From: Sphingomonas sp. Leaf20
GTDB lineage: Bacteria; Pseudomonadota; Alphaproteobacteria; Sphingomonadales; Sphingomonadaceae
Length of the DNA: 64,000 nucleotides
Assembly (NCBI RefSeq): GCF_001421535.1
Contig: NZ_LMKN01000009.1
Location: 546,030-610,029 of the forward strand
Reading direction: 5' to 3'
Position numbers and translations under genes: made by a program. Under the pieces are notes generated by a model. That model saw nothing but the letters and a program-made list of their open reading frames with translations. It was not told where the DNA came from and ran no database searches. This document shows positions 35,625 to 44,863 of this stretch, piece after piece (the stretch's first letter is position 1; each line of letters starts with the position of its first letter).

Positions 35625-35717
35625 CCCTCCCTACGCCGGTATCAGCCGGATCAGGTTCAGCGGGTCATGGGCTGCAGCCCAATTCTCAGCCGCGCGTCAG
35701 CGGCCCCCCGGGGAAGG
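35625..35717 (-). ncRNA. TPP (THI-element) riboswitch
   Basis: On the minus strand the conserved THI sequences occur in order: CTGAGA, a variable GGGCTGCAGCCC stem, ACCCGCTGAACCTGATC, CCGGCTGATACCGG, then CGTAGGGA. The closing P1 stem is CTTCCC near 35716 with GGGAGG near 35627. It ends about 32 nt upstream of the preferred receptor start, so translation-initiation control by sequestration of the start region is plausible. It should shut the receptor-kinase-pnuT operon when thiamine pyrophosphate is plentiful. Confidence 0.95.
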
Positions 35718-35847
35718 CGCGCCTTAGGCGCTGCGATGCCCGGTGCAAAGCGCAATCGCCGCGACGATCGCCTCGCCAAAATCCGCGCCTCGGTCCGGGG
35801 CGGTCGCGCCGATCCTATAATGAGGCGAAAGATGGCTGGAGCATCAT

Positions 35848-38619
35848 ATGTCGTTGGAAGGTGTTGTTGTCGACCTGAGCGCGCGCGCCGCCGCCGCGCT
35901 GGCAGACGAGATGATCGTTCTCGCGTTCAGCGCCGATGGCGCGCTGATCGAGACGAATGAAGCTGCGCGGACGATCCTCGCGTCGGTCGACGCGATCGCG
36001 ACCTTCGCGACGCTGTTCCCGAACTACCCCGACGCGATCGCGCAACTGGCGACGGGTGACGCGACGACGGTCGCGGTCGAGGGGCTGCTCGCGAATACGC
36101 AGGGCCATTGCATGCATGTCCAGGGCCTGATGGGGGCGCTGTCCGGGACCGGGGGCAAGCTGGTCTTCATGGGCGCGGTGACGCCCGGCAGCCTGCACGA
36201 TACCGCGCTCATCGTGCACCGCTTCGATGCGATCAACGGCGCGCTCGCGATCTGCCAATATTCACCCGACGGACACCTGATCGACGGCAATGCCAAGTTC
36301 TTCGAACTGACCGGGCTTGCCCGCGAGGCGATGACCGGCGGCCGGTTCGACATGTTCTGGACCGCGGCAGAGCGCCAGGCGAACGACGCCGACACCTATT
36401 GGAGCCGGTTCGAGCGCGGCGAGTCCGACACGGTCATCCGCCGTTACACCCCGTGCCCGGAGCAGAATGTCTGGGTACGCGAGATCTTCGTGCCGACGTT
36501 CGACAAGAACTGCCAGCTCGTCTCGGTGCTGAGCTATGCCTATGACATCAGCGCGCAGCATCAGGCGACGGTCGACAATCAGGGCCGCATCACCGCGATC
36601 GACCGGGCGTTCGCACTGATCGAGTTCGACCTGTCGGGGCGCGTGATCACCGCCAACGCCAATTTCCTGTCGCTGATGGGGTATGAGCTCGACGAGATCA
36701 CGGGCGAGAACCACCGGATTTTCTGCGACGCGGACTATGCGCAGAGCCCGGCCTATCGCCAGTTCTGGCAACGGCTGGGCAAGGGTGAGCTCGACCAGGG
36801 CGAATATAAGCGGATCCGCAAGGACGGCAGCGAAGTCTGGATCCAGGCGTCGTACAACCCGCTGTTCGATTATGACGGCATTCCGACGGGCGTGGTCAAG
36901 GTCGCGATGGACGTGACCGCGCAGCGCCTCGCGATGGTCGAGGCAGCGGGTCGCGCGGCGGCGATCGACCGCGCGCAGGCGGTCATCGAGTTCGACCTCG
37001 CGGGCACCGTGCTCGACGCCAACGCCAATTTCCTCGAGCTGATGGGCTATGCGCGCGACGCCGTGGTCGGTCATCATCACCGCACCTTCTGCGACGCCGG
37101 CTATGCCGCATCGCCCGACTATGCCGATCTCTGGAACCGGCTGCGCGCGGGCGAATTCGTTTCCGGCGTCTTCAAGCGGATCGCGAGCGGTGGACGCGAA
37201 GTCTGGATCCGCGCGACCTACAACCCGATCCTCGACATCGAGGGCAAGCCGCGCAAGGTTGTCAAGTTCGCGCATGACATCACCGACCAGAAGCGCCGCG
37301 ACGTCGAGTTCGAGGGCCGCGCGCGCGCGATCGACCGCGCACAGGGGGTGATCGAATTCGCGATGGACGGCACGATCCTCGACGCGAACGAGAATTTCCT
37401 CGCGCTGACGGGCTACACGCTCGACGAGATCCGCGGTCGGCATCACCGTGTCTTCTGCGATGCGGGCACGTCGCAGTCGGACGCCTATGCCGTGTTCTGG
37501 GAAAAGCTCGGCCGCGGCGAATATGACGCGGGCGAATACAAGCGCCTCAAAAAGGGCGGTGCCGAGGTCTGGATCCAGGCGACGTACAACCCGATCCTCG
37601 ATCTCAACGGCAAGCCCGTCAAGGTCGTGAAGTTCGCGGTCGACGTCACCGCGCAGAAGCTCGCGGCGAACGATCACCAGGCAAAGGTCGACGCAATCAA
37701 CCGCGCACAGGCGGTGATCGAGTTCGACCTCGAGGGCAACGTCCTGTCGGCGAACGAGAATTTCCTGCGTACTACGGGCTATTCGCTGCGCGAGGTGGTC
37801 GGCCAGCATCACTCGATGTTCTGTTCGCCCGACTATATCCGCAGCCTGGAATATCGCGACTTCTGGTTGAAACTGAACAAGGGCGAGGTGCATTCCGGAC
37901 GCTTCCACCGGATCGGCAAATATGGCCGCGACGTCTGGATCCAGGCGACCTACAATCCCGTGCTCGACCTCAAGGGCAACCCGTTGCGCGTCATCAAATA
38001 CGCGACCGACGTGACCGACCAGGTGCTGCTCGAGCAGCAGATCACGTCATGCTCGATGTCGATGGCAGACCATGTCGGCGCGCTGACGCAGTCGATCACC
38101 GCGATCACCGGCGCGACCGACACCGCGACCGATCTCGCGGGGCGGACGCGCAGCGAAGCCGAGGAAGGCCGCACTGCGCTGGGTGGTGCGATCGAGTCGA
38201 TCGACCTGATCCAGAAATCGGCGGCGGGAATCGCGGAGATCGTCTCGGTGATCGGCGAGATCGCGGGCCAGACCAACCTCCTCGCCCTCAACGCCGAGAT
38301 CGAGGCCGCGCGCGCGGGCGAGCACGGCGTCGGCTTCTCGGTGGTCGCGGGCGAGGTCCGCAAGCTTGCAGAACGCAGCTCGACCGCGGCGCGCGAGATC
38401 AACCGGCTGGTCGACGAGTCGCTCGAACGCATCGCGCGCGGAACCGAACGCTCGAAGGAGGCGACCAACGCGTTCGTGGGGATCGTCGATGCCGTCCACA
38501 AGACGGGCGATGCGATCGACGCGATCGCCAAGTCGACCTCGGTCCAGGACGAGGCCTCCGCCAAGGTCGTCGACCTTATCCGCACCTTGTCGAACGCCAC
38601 CGAACGTGCGGCAGCCTGA
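35848..38619 (+). CDS. Soluble methyl-accepting chemotaxis protein with tandem PAS array
   Basis: A 923-residue chemoreceptor without membrane segments. A degenerate PAS-like segment (about 20-120) and one PAS (about 128-247) precede four near-identical PAS-PAC units starting at residues 250, 372, 494 and 616. Each unit is exactly 122 residues and opens (R)[13 protein letters not shown] shortened MCP signalling domain (about 740-915) carries the hairpin-tip core [42 protein letters not shown] region. PAS domains of this kind often bind heme or flavin and sense redox or oxygen; the cofactor cannot be told here. A triple-CheW gene overlaps its 3' end. Confidence 0.93.
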   Translation: MSLEGVVVDLSARAAAALADEMIVLAFSADGALIETNEAARTILASVDAIATFATLFPNYPDAIAQLATGDATTVAVEGLLANTQGHCMHVQGLMGALSGTGGKLVFMGAVTPGSLHDTALIVHRFDAINGALAICQYSPDGHLIDGNAKFFELTGLAREAMTGGRFDMFWTAAERQANDADTYWSRFERGESDTVIRRYTPCPEQNVWVREIFVPTFDKNCQLVSVLSYAYDISAQHQATVDNQGRITAIDRAFALIEFDLSGRVITANANFLSLMGYELDEITGENHRIFCDADYAQSPAYRQFWQRLGKGELDQGEYKRIRKDGSEVWIQASYNPLFDYDGIPTGVVKVAMDVTAQRLAMVEAAGRAAAIDRAQAVIEFDLAGTVLDANANFLELMGYARDAVVGHHHRTFCDAGYAASPDYADLWNRLRAGEFVSGVFKRIASGGREVWIRATYNPILDIEGKPRKVVKFAHDITDQKRRDVEFEGRARAIDRAQGVIEFAMDGTILDANENFLALTGYTLDEIRGRHHRVFCDAGTSQSDAYAVFWEKLGRGEYDAGEYKRLKKGGAEVWIQATYNPILDLNGKPVKVVKFAVDVTAQKLAANDHQAKVDAINRAQAVIEFDLEGNVLSANENFLRTTGYSLREVVGQHHSMFCSPDYIRSLEYRDFWLKLNKGEVHSGRFHRIGKYGRDVWIQATYNPVLDLKGNPLRVIKYATDVTDQVLLEQQITSCSMSMADHVGALTQSITAITGATDTATDLAGRTRSEAEEGRTALGGAIESIDLIQKSAAGIAEIVSVIGEIAGQTNLLALNAEIEAARAGEHGVGFSVVAGEVRKLAERSSTAAREINRLVDESLERIARGTERSKEATNAFVGIVDAVHKTGDAIDAIAKSTSVQDEASAKVVDLIRTLSNATERAAA

Positions 38620-40216
38620 GCCGCGCCGGGTGGCGGTCGTGCGACGGACGCCGACGCTCCGCCCCGCTCCCGCCGCGCCGGTATCCGCCCGCCCGCCACG
38701 GGGCGCACCCGCGGGGCTGCACGGCGCGGTGGTCGTCGGCGGCCTGACGCTCGCCGTGCCGATCGAGGCAATCCGCGAGGTCGTCCCCCGCCCGGCGGCG
38801 TTGCTCCCCTTTCCGGCGGTGCGGGACGAGGTCATTGGCGCGATCGACCTGCGCGGAGCGATCGTCCCCGTCCTCGACCCGGTCGCGCTGCTCGGCGTGC
38901 CGTCACCAGAGCGCTGCCCCGTCATCCTCATCCTGCGCGACGCGAACCGCGTCATCGGGCTGGCGATCGAGTCCATCGCCGGCGTGCTGCCGCTCGACGC
39001 CGCCGACATGACGCAGCTCGACCTGCGCGACGAAACCGACGCGTCCGGGCAGCCCGGGGGCGCGCGGGCCAGCCGCGCGGCGCTGATCCGTGCCGCGTTC
39101 GTCCACGGCGACACGCGCGGCCTGGTGCTCGACATCGCCGCGCTTGCCGCGCTCGAGGCGATGCCGCTCGCGATCGAGCGGTCGACGGCGACGATCCGCC
39201 CGGGCAGCGTCACGACCGGCGTGCCGACGCTGCTGTTCACGGTGGGCGCGGCGCGTCTCGGTCTGGCCGCGCGCGTGATCGAGGCATCGGTGCCCGAACA
39301 GGCGATCGCGCCGAGTCCGGTCGAGGACGATCTCTGGATCGGCTGGCTGACGCATAACGGCCGGCGTGTCCCGGTCGTCGATACGCTGCGGCTTTTGCGG
39401 CTCGGCGAATGCCGCCGGACGCAGCGTACCGCGGCGGTGATCCTGCGTCTGCCGTCGGGTCATCTGGTCGGGCTTCAGATCGACGCGGTCAACGACATGC
39501 TGCGGATCGCGTCGGACGAGATCAAGCCGCTGCAGCAATTCGTGGTTGGCAACCGCGCCCTGTTCAACGGGCTGTATGGCACCGATGCGCCGAGCCTGTT
39601 GCTCGATCCCGACGCGATGCAGGCCGATGCGCAACTTGGTACGGTCGGGCGGATCTGCGACAAGACGGAGGCCGGGACCGGGTCGAGGGCCGCCGCGGAC
39701 GTCGAGCGTGAGCGGACCAACGCCCTGCGCGCATTCCTGCTCGTGCGGCTCGCCGACCGGCGCTTCGCGATCCCGCTGTCGCAGGTCGAGGAGATCATCG
39801 CGACCAGGACGTCGGGTCTTGGGCTGACCGATCGGTCGCAGGGGATCGACGATTACATCATCCACCGCGGCCGCGGCGTTCCGCTGATCGATCTCCACCG
39901 CGTCCTCGGGATTGGCGATAGCGGGAACGGTGCGCCGTTCACCGTGCTCGCCTCCGCGGACGGCAATCAGGCGGGCTTCATGGTCGACGAGCTTTGCGCG
40001 GTCGAACGCTCGTCGGTCCAGCTGCTCAGCGATACCGGCGGCGACAGGGCGATGGCCCGCATCGCCGCGACGATCACCACGCGCGGCGCAACCTATCCGA
40101 TCATCGACCTGCGCGCGGCGATCGAGACGTTATGCCCGCCCCCGCCCCCGCCCCCGGAAGACGTGCGGGACGATCAAAGCCGGGCCTTTGAAAAGCCACT
40201 CCAGACATCGTCGTAA
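38606..40216 (+). CDS. Triple-CheW-domain chemotaxis coupling protein
   Basis: About 536 residues with three CheW-like modules. One begins at [19 protein letters not shown] and contains [16 protein letters not shown]; the second begins at [19 protein letters not shown], with [14 protein letters not shown]; the third begins at [22 protein letters not shown], with [19 protein letters not shown] and a final [13 protein letters not shown]. The tail is a run of ten Pro followed by charged residues. The start is uncertain: GTG at 38606 overlaps the chemoreceptor gene, and GTG at 38630 or 38639 are also in frame. It probably links the adjacent soluble receptor to a CheA encoded elsewhere. The 3' end overlaps hmgA by 43 nt. 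Confidence 0.85.
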   Translation: MRQPEPRRVAVVRRTPTLRPAPAAPVSARPPRGAPAGLHGAVVVGGLTLAVPIEAIREVVPRPAALLPFPAVRDEVIGAIDLRGAIVPVLDPVALLGVPSPERCPVILILRDANRVIGLAIESIAGVLPLDAADMTQLDLRDETDASGQPGGARASRAALIRAAFVHGDTRGLVLDIAALAALEAMPLAIERSTATIRPGSVTTGVPTLLFTVGAARLGLAARVIEASVPEQAIAPSPVEDDLWIGWLTHNGRRVPVVDTLRLLRLGECRRTQRTAAVILRLPSGHLVGLQIDAVNDMLRIASDEIKPLQQFVVGNRALFNGLYGTDAPSLLLDPDAMQADAQLGTVGRICDKTEAGTGSRAAADVERERTNALRAFLLVRLADRRFAIPLSQVEEIIATRTSGLGLTDRSQGIDDYIIHRGRGVPLIDLHRVLGIGDSGNGAPFTVLASADGNQAGFMVDELCAVERSSVQLLSDTGGDRAMARIAATITTRGATYPIIDLRAAIETLCPPPPPPPEDVRDDQSRAFEKPLQTSS

Positions 40217-41487
40217 TCGAACTGCATCGTCGGGGTCGCACTGGCCCAGGCGGTGGTGCGGACGACGTGGCGGGTTTCGAACATGAACGCCATCGTGCCG
40301 GTGATCTTGTGCGGCTTAAGGTCCGCGGTCGACGCCTTGTCATAGGTCGCCTGATCGGGGCCATGGCCGTTCATCTGGTTGTGCAGCGAGGCCCCGCCGG
40401 GGACGAAACCGCCGCCTTCCTTGGCGTCATATTCGCCGGCGATCAGCCCCATGAATTCGCTCATCACGTTGCGGTGGAACCAGGGCGGTCGAAACGTCCC
40501 CTCCGCCACCATCCAGCGTGGCGGGAAGATCACGAAGTCGCAATTGGCGGTGCCCGGCGTGTCGCTCGGCGCGGTCAGCACGGTGAAGATCGATGGATCG
40601 GGATGATCGAAGCTGACGGTGTTGATCGTGTTGAAGCGCGTCAGGTCATAGCGACATGGCGCGAGATTGCCGTGCCAGGCGACCACGTCGAACGGCGAAT
40701 GGTCGAGCGTCGTCGTCCACAACCCGCCCTGGAACTTCTGCACGACGGTACAGGGCGTATCGACATCCTCGTACCACGCGACGGGCGTTTCGAAATCGCG
40801 GGGATTGGCCAGACCATTGGCGCCGATCGGGCCAAGGTCGGGCAGCCGGAACGGCGGGCCGTAATTCTCGCAGACATAGCCTCGCGCCCGCCCGTCGGTC
40901 AGCGCGACGCGAAACCGCACCCCGCGCGGGATGAGCGCGATCGACAGCGGTGCGACGTCGATCCGGCCGAACTCGGTGGTGATCGACAGCGCGCCCTCCT
41001 GCGGTACGACGAGCAGTTCGCCATCGGCCGAGAAGAACGCGCGCTCCATGTCCGCGGTCGCGGCGTAGCAATGGATACCCACACCCGTCTGCTCGGCGAC
41101 CGACCCCGTGCCGCCATAGGACACGAGCCCGTCGAGCCAGTCGGTCCCCGCCGCCGGCCAGGGCAGCGGGTCCCAGCGGAGCCGGTTGGGGCTGGGCGGC
41201 GTATTCCCGAACGGTGCCGATTTCAGGTGGACGGCACCGGCATAGGGCGTGAACGCCGGATGCTGCGCGGTCGGGCGGAGCCGGTAGAGCCAGCTCCGCT
41301 TGTTCTCGGATCGCGGGGCGGTAAACGCGGACCCCGACAGCTGTTCCGCATAAAGCCCGAACGGCGCGCGCTGCGGACTGTTGCGACCGATCGGGAGCGC
41401 ACCGCGAACCGCCTCCGTCGCGACGTGATTGCCGAAACCGGTGACATAGCCTTCACCCGTCTCGGTCCGTTCGCCCTGTCCGTTCAT
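40174..41487 (-). CDS. hmgA: Homogentisate 1,2-dioxygenase
   Basis: A 437-residue non-heme iron dioxygenase of the normal length. The family core ...[27 protein letters not shown] supplies the His and Glu iron ligands, with the further His in NQMNGHGPD. It opens the ring of homogentisate to maleylacetoacetate, the central step of tyrosine and phenylalanine catabolism. It follows hppD, which makes its substrate, with a 43-nt gap on the same strand. The isomerase and fumarylacetoacetase of the pathway are not in the window. Confidence 0.97.
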   Translation of the reverse strand: MNGQGERTETGEGYVTGFGNHVATEAVRGALPIGRNSPQRAPFGLYAEQLSGSAFTAPRSENKRSWLYRLRPTAQHPAFTPYAGAVHLKSAPFGNTPPSPNRLRWDPLPWPAAGTDWLDGLVSYGGTGSVAEQTGVGIHCYAATADMERAFFSADGELLVVPQEGALSITTEFGRIDVAPLSIALIPRGVRFRVALTDGRARGYVCENYGPPFRLPDLGPIGANGLANPRDFETPVAWYEDVDTPCTVVQKFQGGLWTTTLDHSPFDVVAWHGNLAPCRYDLTRFNTINTVSFDHPDPSIFTVLTAPSDTPGTANCDFVIFPPRWMVAEGTFRPPWFHRNVMSEFMGLIAGEYDAKEGGGFVPGGASLHNQMNGHGPDQATYDKASTADLKPHKITGTMAFMFETRHVVRTTAWASATPTMQFDYDDVWSGFSKARL

Positions 41488-41530
41488 CGCGACGCGCTCC
41501 TGTCCTGCCCGGTGGGATCCGCAACTACGC

Positions 41531-42595
41531 TCAGGCGTCGACGGTCACGACGCCGCGGCGGATCTGGTCGAGCTCGATGCTCTCGTACAGCGCCTGGAAG
41601 TTGCCGTTGCCAAAGCCTTCATTGCCCTTGCGCTGGATGATCTCGAAGAAGATCGGACCGAACATGTTCTCGGTGAAGATCTGCAGCAACAGGCCTTCCT
41701 CGCCGACATTGCCGTCGATCAGGATGCGGTTCTTGCGGAGCCGCTCGAGGTCATGGCCGTGGTTGGGCACGCGCTTGTCGACCAGTTCGTAATAGGTCTC
41801 GATCGTGTCCTGCAGCTTGACGCCGCGTGCGCGCAGCTTCTCGACGGTCGCGAAGATGTCTTCGGTCGTCAGCGCCAGATGCTGGATGCCCTCACCGTTA
41901 TAGTCCTTGAGGAACTCCTCGATCTGGCTCTTGTCGTCCTGGCTTTCGTTGAGCGGGATACGGATCGCGCGATCGGGCGCGATCATCGCCTGGCTGAACA
42001 GCCCGGTCGCCTTGCCCTTGATGTCGAAATACTTCTGCTCCTCGAAGCCGAAGATCCGACCGTAGAACTCGGCCCAGGTCCGCATCTGCCCGCGACGGAC
42101 ATTGTGCGTCAGATGGTCGAGCAGATCGAGCCCGACATTGTTCTCGGCCTCCGCCTCCGCGGCACCGGGAACGGGCGTCCAGTCGTCGTAGAGCGATCCC
42201 GCCGCACCGTGCCGGTCAACCAGATACAGGATCGACCCGCCAATGCCCTCGACCGCGGGAATGTTGTCGAGCACGGCACCCGCGGGCGCAGGCTTTGCCC
42301 CGGCGGCGATCGCGTTCGCATAGGCCGCCTTTGCATCGCTGACGCGGAACGCCATCGCGCTCGCCGACGGGCCGTGGCTGGCGTGGAACGCCGCCGCATG
42401 GCTGTCGGGCTCGCGGTTGAGCAGCAGGTTGATCCGGCCCTGTTTGTAGCGTGTCACCGCCCTGGTCGGGTGCGTCGACGCAGCTACGAAGCCGAACTGC
42501 TCCAGCTGCTGCGCCATGCGGTCGGGGTCGGCCGAGGTGAATTCACAGAACTCGAACCCGTCCAGACCCATCGGATTGACGTCCATATGGTCCAT
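41531..42595 (-). CDS. hppD: 4-hydroxyphenylpyruvate dioxygenase
   Basis: A 354-residue vicinal-oxygen-chelate dioxygenase with the iron triad His161 (LDHLTHNV), His239 (GIQHLAL) and Glu318 (FFEIIQR), matching the positions known from Pseudomonas HPPD. The C-terminal helix [21 protein letters not shown] closes the active site. It converts 4-hydroxyphenylpyruvate to homogentisate for the downstream hmgA. The start is ATG 42595, which gives the conserved [16 protein letters not shown]. Upstream in-frame codons lie in the promoter and inverted-repeat region. Confidence 0.97.
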   Translation of the reverse strand: MDHMDVNPMGLDGFEFCEFTSADPDRMAQQLEQFGFVAASTHPTRAVTRYKQGRINLLLNREPDSHAAAFHASHGPSASAMAFRVSDAKAAYANAIAAGAKPAPAGAVLDNIPAVEGIGGSILYLVDRHGAAGSLYDDWTPVPGAAEAEAENNVGLDLLDHLTHNVRRGQMRTWAEFYGRIFGFEEQKYFDIKGKATGLFSQAMIAPDRAIRIPLNESQDDKSQIEEFLKDYNGEGIQHLALTTEDIFATVEKLRARGVKLQDTIETYYELVDKRVPNHGHDLERLRKNRILIDGNVGEEGLLLQIFTENMFGPIFFEIIQRKGNEGFGNGNFQALYESIELDQIRRGVVTVDA

Positions 42596-42612
42596 GCTCT
42601 CAGCTCCCGATG

Positions 42613-42667
42613 TGGTAACGAATGAGACTAGATACGCTGTTCGCTCAGATAGTGTCAATCGTTACCA
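42613..42667. promoter_or_regulatory. Facing pair of 18-bp repeats, candidate operators for hppD-hmgA / esterase
   Basis: TGGTAACGAATGAGACTA (42613-42630) and TAGTGTCAATCGTTACCA (42650-42667) are inverted copies matching at 16 of 18 positions, with 19 nt between arms. The axis lies midway in the divergent promoter region, 18 nt upstream of hppD. Two inward-facing sites of this length suggest binding by a dimeric regulator controlling hppD and possibly the esterase. Which protein binds is unknown. Confidence 0.6.
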
Positions 42668-42741
42668 TCTGCCCTGCGGCTGCTCCGGCGGACTATGCAG
42701 GACGCGGAATCGCCCATACACCTTTGCCTCCGGAGGCCGTG

Positions 42742-44154
42742 ATGGTCGTCATACCAGGGATACCCATGCGCGCCTTGATCATGTTGACCGCCACGATGCT
42801 GGCTAGCGCCGCACCCGCGCAGACGGGTGAGCCGGCCCCGCGCGTACGGATCGACACCGGTACGCTGCGCGGCAGCGAAAGCGATGGCGTCGTCGCGTTC
42901 AAGGGCATCCCCTTTGCCCAGCCACCGGTCGGCGCGCTCCGCTGGCGCGCACCGCAGCCGATCGCCGCCTGGCGCGGCGAGCGCGACGCGACACGGTATG
43001 GCCATGACTGCATGCAGCTGCCCTTCCCGAGCGATGCCGCGCCGCTCGGCACGCCGCCCGCCGAGGATTGTCTGTACGCCAATGTCTGGAAGCCTGCCGG
43101 GGCGACGGCGAAACTGCCGGTGATGGTGTGGATCTACGGCGGCGGGTTCGTCAACGGCGGCTCGTCGCCGCCGACCTATTCGGGTGCGCCGCTCGCCCGC
43201 AAGGGGATCATGGTCGTCAGCTTCAATTATCGGCTCGGCCGGTTCGGGACGTTCGCGCATCCGCAACTGACCAAGGCCGATCCGGATCGCGGGATGCTGG
43301 CGAACTATGGTTTCATGGATCAGCTCGCGGCGCTGCGCTGGGTGAAGCGCAACATCGCCGCGTTCGGCGGCGACCCGGCCAATGTCACGATCATCGGTGA
43401 GAGCGCGGGCGGCATGTCGGTGCACACATTGCTGTCGTCGCCGCTCGGGGTCGGGCTGTTCCACAAGGCCGTCATCCAGTCGGGGCGCGCGGGGCCCGGG
43501 CCGAGCCTTGCAGATGCCGAGACCATCGGCGTCAGTTTCGCCCGGTCGAAGGCGATTGCGGCGGATGCGCCGGACGCGCTGGCGAGATTGCGCGCGCTCC
43601 CCGCCGAGCAGGTCGTGGACGGGCTGAACCTGGCGTCGATGGGCACCCCGCCCGGCAGCGCGCCGACCTATAGCGGCCCTGTCGTCGACGGCAGGATCGC
43701 CGTCGATCCCGCGGCCGCGTACCGCGACGGCCGGTTCGCCAAGGTCCCGGTCATGGTGGGCGCGACCAGCAACGACATTGGCGGGCCGCAGGGCTATATG
43801 ATCGTCGGCGCCCGCAGCGCCGCGCAGGCGCTGTCGCAGGCGGGCGTGCCGACCTATTATTATCGGTTCTCCTATGTCGCGACCGCAGCGCGTGACACCT
43901 CGCCCGACGGGGCTGGCCATGCGACCGACATCCCGTTCTTCTTCGACACCGCCGACGTCAAATACGGCGCGCAGACCAGCACGACGGACCGTGCCGCGGC
44001 GCGGACCGCGAGCGAGTATCTGGTCAATTTCGTCAAGCGCGGCGACCCGAACGGCGCCAGACTGCCGAACTGGCCGCGCTATTCGGCGGCCAGGGCCGCG
44101 ATGCTCGACCTCGACGCGAAGGGCGGCGCGGCGCTGGTCAGCGACACCCCCTGA
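42742..44154 (+). CDS. Type-B carboxylesterase/lipase family protein
   Basis: A 470-residue secreted alpha/beta-hydrolase. After a signal sequence (ALIMLTATMLASAAPAQ), type-B motifs follow: FKGIPFAQPPVGALRWR, EDCLYANVWKP, the oxyanion YGGGFVNGG and the nucleophile elbow GESAGGM with Ser221. Asp345 (GATSNDIGG) and His393 (GAGHATDIPFF) complete the likely triad. It is shorter than the usual 500-550 residues because the segment between the acid and YYYRFSY is cut down, so the lid may be small. GGAGG supports the ATG at 42742; ATG 42769 would also give a signal. Its 3' end overlaps the TetR gene by 17 nt. Confidence 0.88.
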   Translation: MVVIPGIPMRALIMLTATMLASAAPAQTGEPAPRVRIDTGTLRGSESDGVVAFKGIPFAQPPVGALRWRAPQPIAAWRGERDATRYGHDCMQLPFPSDAAPLGTPPAEDCLYANVWKPAGATAKLPVMVWIYGGGFVNGGSSPPTYSGAPLARKGIMVVSFNYRLGRFGTFAHPQLTKADPDRGMLANYGFMDQLAALRWVKRNIAAFGGDPANVTIIGESAGGMSVHTLLSSPLGVGLFHKAVIQSGRAGPGPSLADAETIGVSFARSKAIAADAPDALARLRALPAEQVVDGLNLASMGTPPGSAPTYSGPVVDGRIAVDPAAAYRDGRFAKVPVMVGATSNDIGGPQGYMIVGARSAAQALSQAGVPTYYYRFSYVATAARDTSPDGAGHATDIPFFFDTADVKYGAQTSTTDRAAARTASEYLVNFVKRGDPNGARLPNWPRYSAARAAMLDLDAKGGAALVSDTP

Positions 44155-44791
44155 CTGCCGCGCCGTCGCCGGTCAGCAACCGGCATAATGGCAAGGCCGC
44201 GGCGACGACCGCGTCGACGGGCTCCACATACCCCCGCGCGGTCCAGTCGCGCGCAATATGGAGCAGGCCGTACATCGCGCCTGTCCGTGCGAGGCTCGGC
44301 ACGCCGGACACCCCGCGTCCCGCACCGAGCGTGGCGGCGGCGAGGTCGGCGAAGGCGTGCAGCGCGCGATCGAACACCGCATCGACATCGGTGCCTATCC
44401 CCGACATCTCGAGCAGGAACACCCGTGCCATGTCGGGTTCGTCGCGCAGCAGCCCGTAATAGGTCGTCAGCATCGATACGAGACGCGCGTCGGGATCGCC
44501 GTCCCCCACCCTGCCCGCCTCGGCGACGCGCGCCATCACGAGGTCGGTCACCGTGGTGAACGCGGCGACCAGCAGCGCCTCGCTGTTCCCGAACGCCTCG
44601 TAGAAATAGCGCGGGGTGAGCCCGGCGATGCGACAGATCGTGCTGACTGTGGTCTGCCGATAGCCGTGCTGGCCATAGGCCGTGATCGCCGCCGCGATCA
44701 GCCGCTCGCGACGATTGGCGCGTCGCTCGTCTGCGGTCAGGCCGCGGTACCGCCGCTGCTTATGCTCGGGAATTGCGTCGTCTGCTGCCAA
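44138..44791 (-). CDS. TetR-family transcriptional regulator
   Basis: A 217-residue regulator with an N-terminal helix-turn-helix (RRERLIAAAITAYGQHGYRQTTVSTICRIAGLTPRYFYEAFGN, about 28-70) and a helical ligand-binding C-terminus. The start is a TTG codon at 44791. It is divergent from the monooxygenase-hydrolase fusion over a 72-nt gap, so it probably controls that gene and itself. AACG-TC-CGTT at 44797-44806 lies in this gap, next to the TTG, as a possible site. Confidence 0.9.
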   Translation of the reverse strand: MAADDAIPEHKQRRYRGLTADERRANRRERLIAAAITAYGQHGYRQTTVSTICRIAGLTPRYFYEAFGNSEALLVAAFTTVTDLVMARVAEAGRVGDGDPDARLVSMLTTYYGLLRDEPDMARVFLLEMSGIGTDVDAVFDRALHAFADLAAATLGAGRGVSGVPSLARTGAMYGLLHIARDWTARGYVEPVDAVVAAALPLCRLLTGDGAAVRGCR

Positions 44792-44863
44792 GTGATAACG
44801 TCCGTTTCCAGATGTGGTGCGGGCCGGCTGGTCGTCCCGCCTTCATGATCGGAGTACCCTGAC

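Noticed and set aside
36595..38060. Regular 366-bp periodicity considered as a CRISPR-like or satellite repeat
   Set aside because: The period is in frame and encodes PAS-PAC domains; units are far longer than CRISPR repeats and have no unique spacers.
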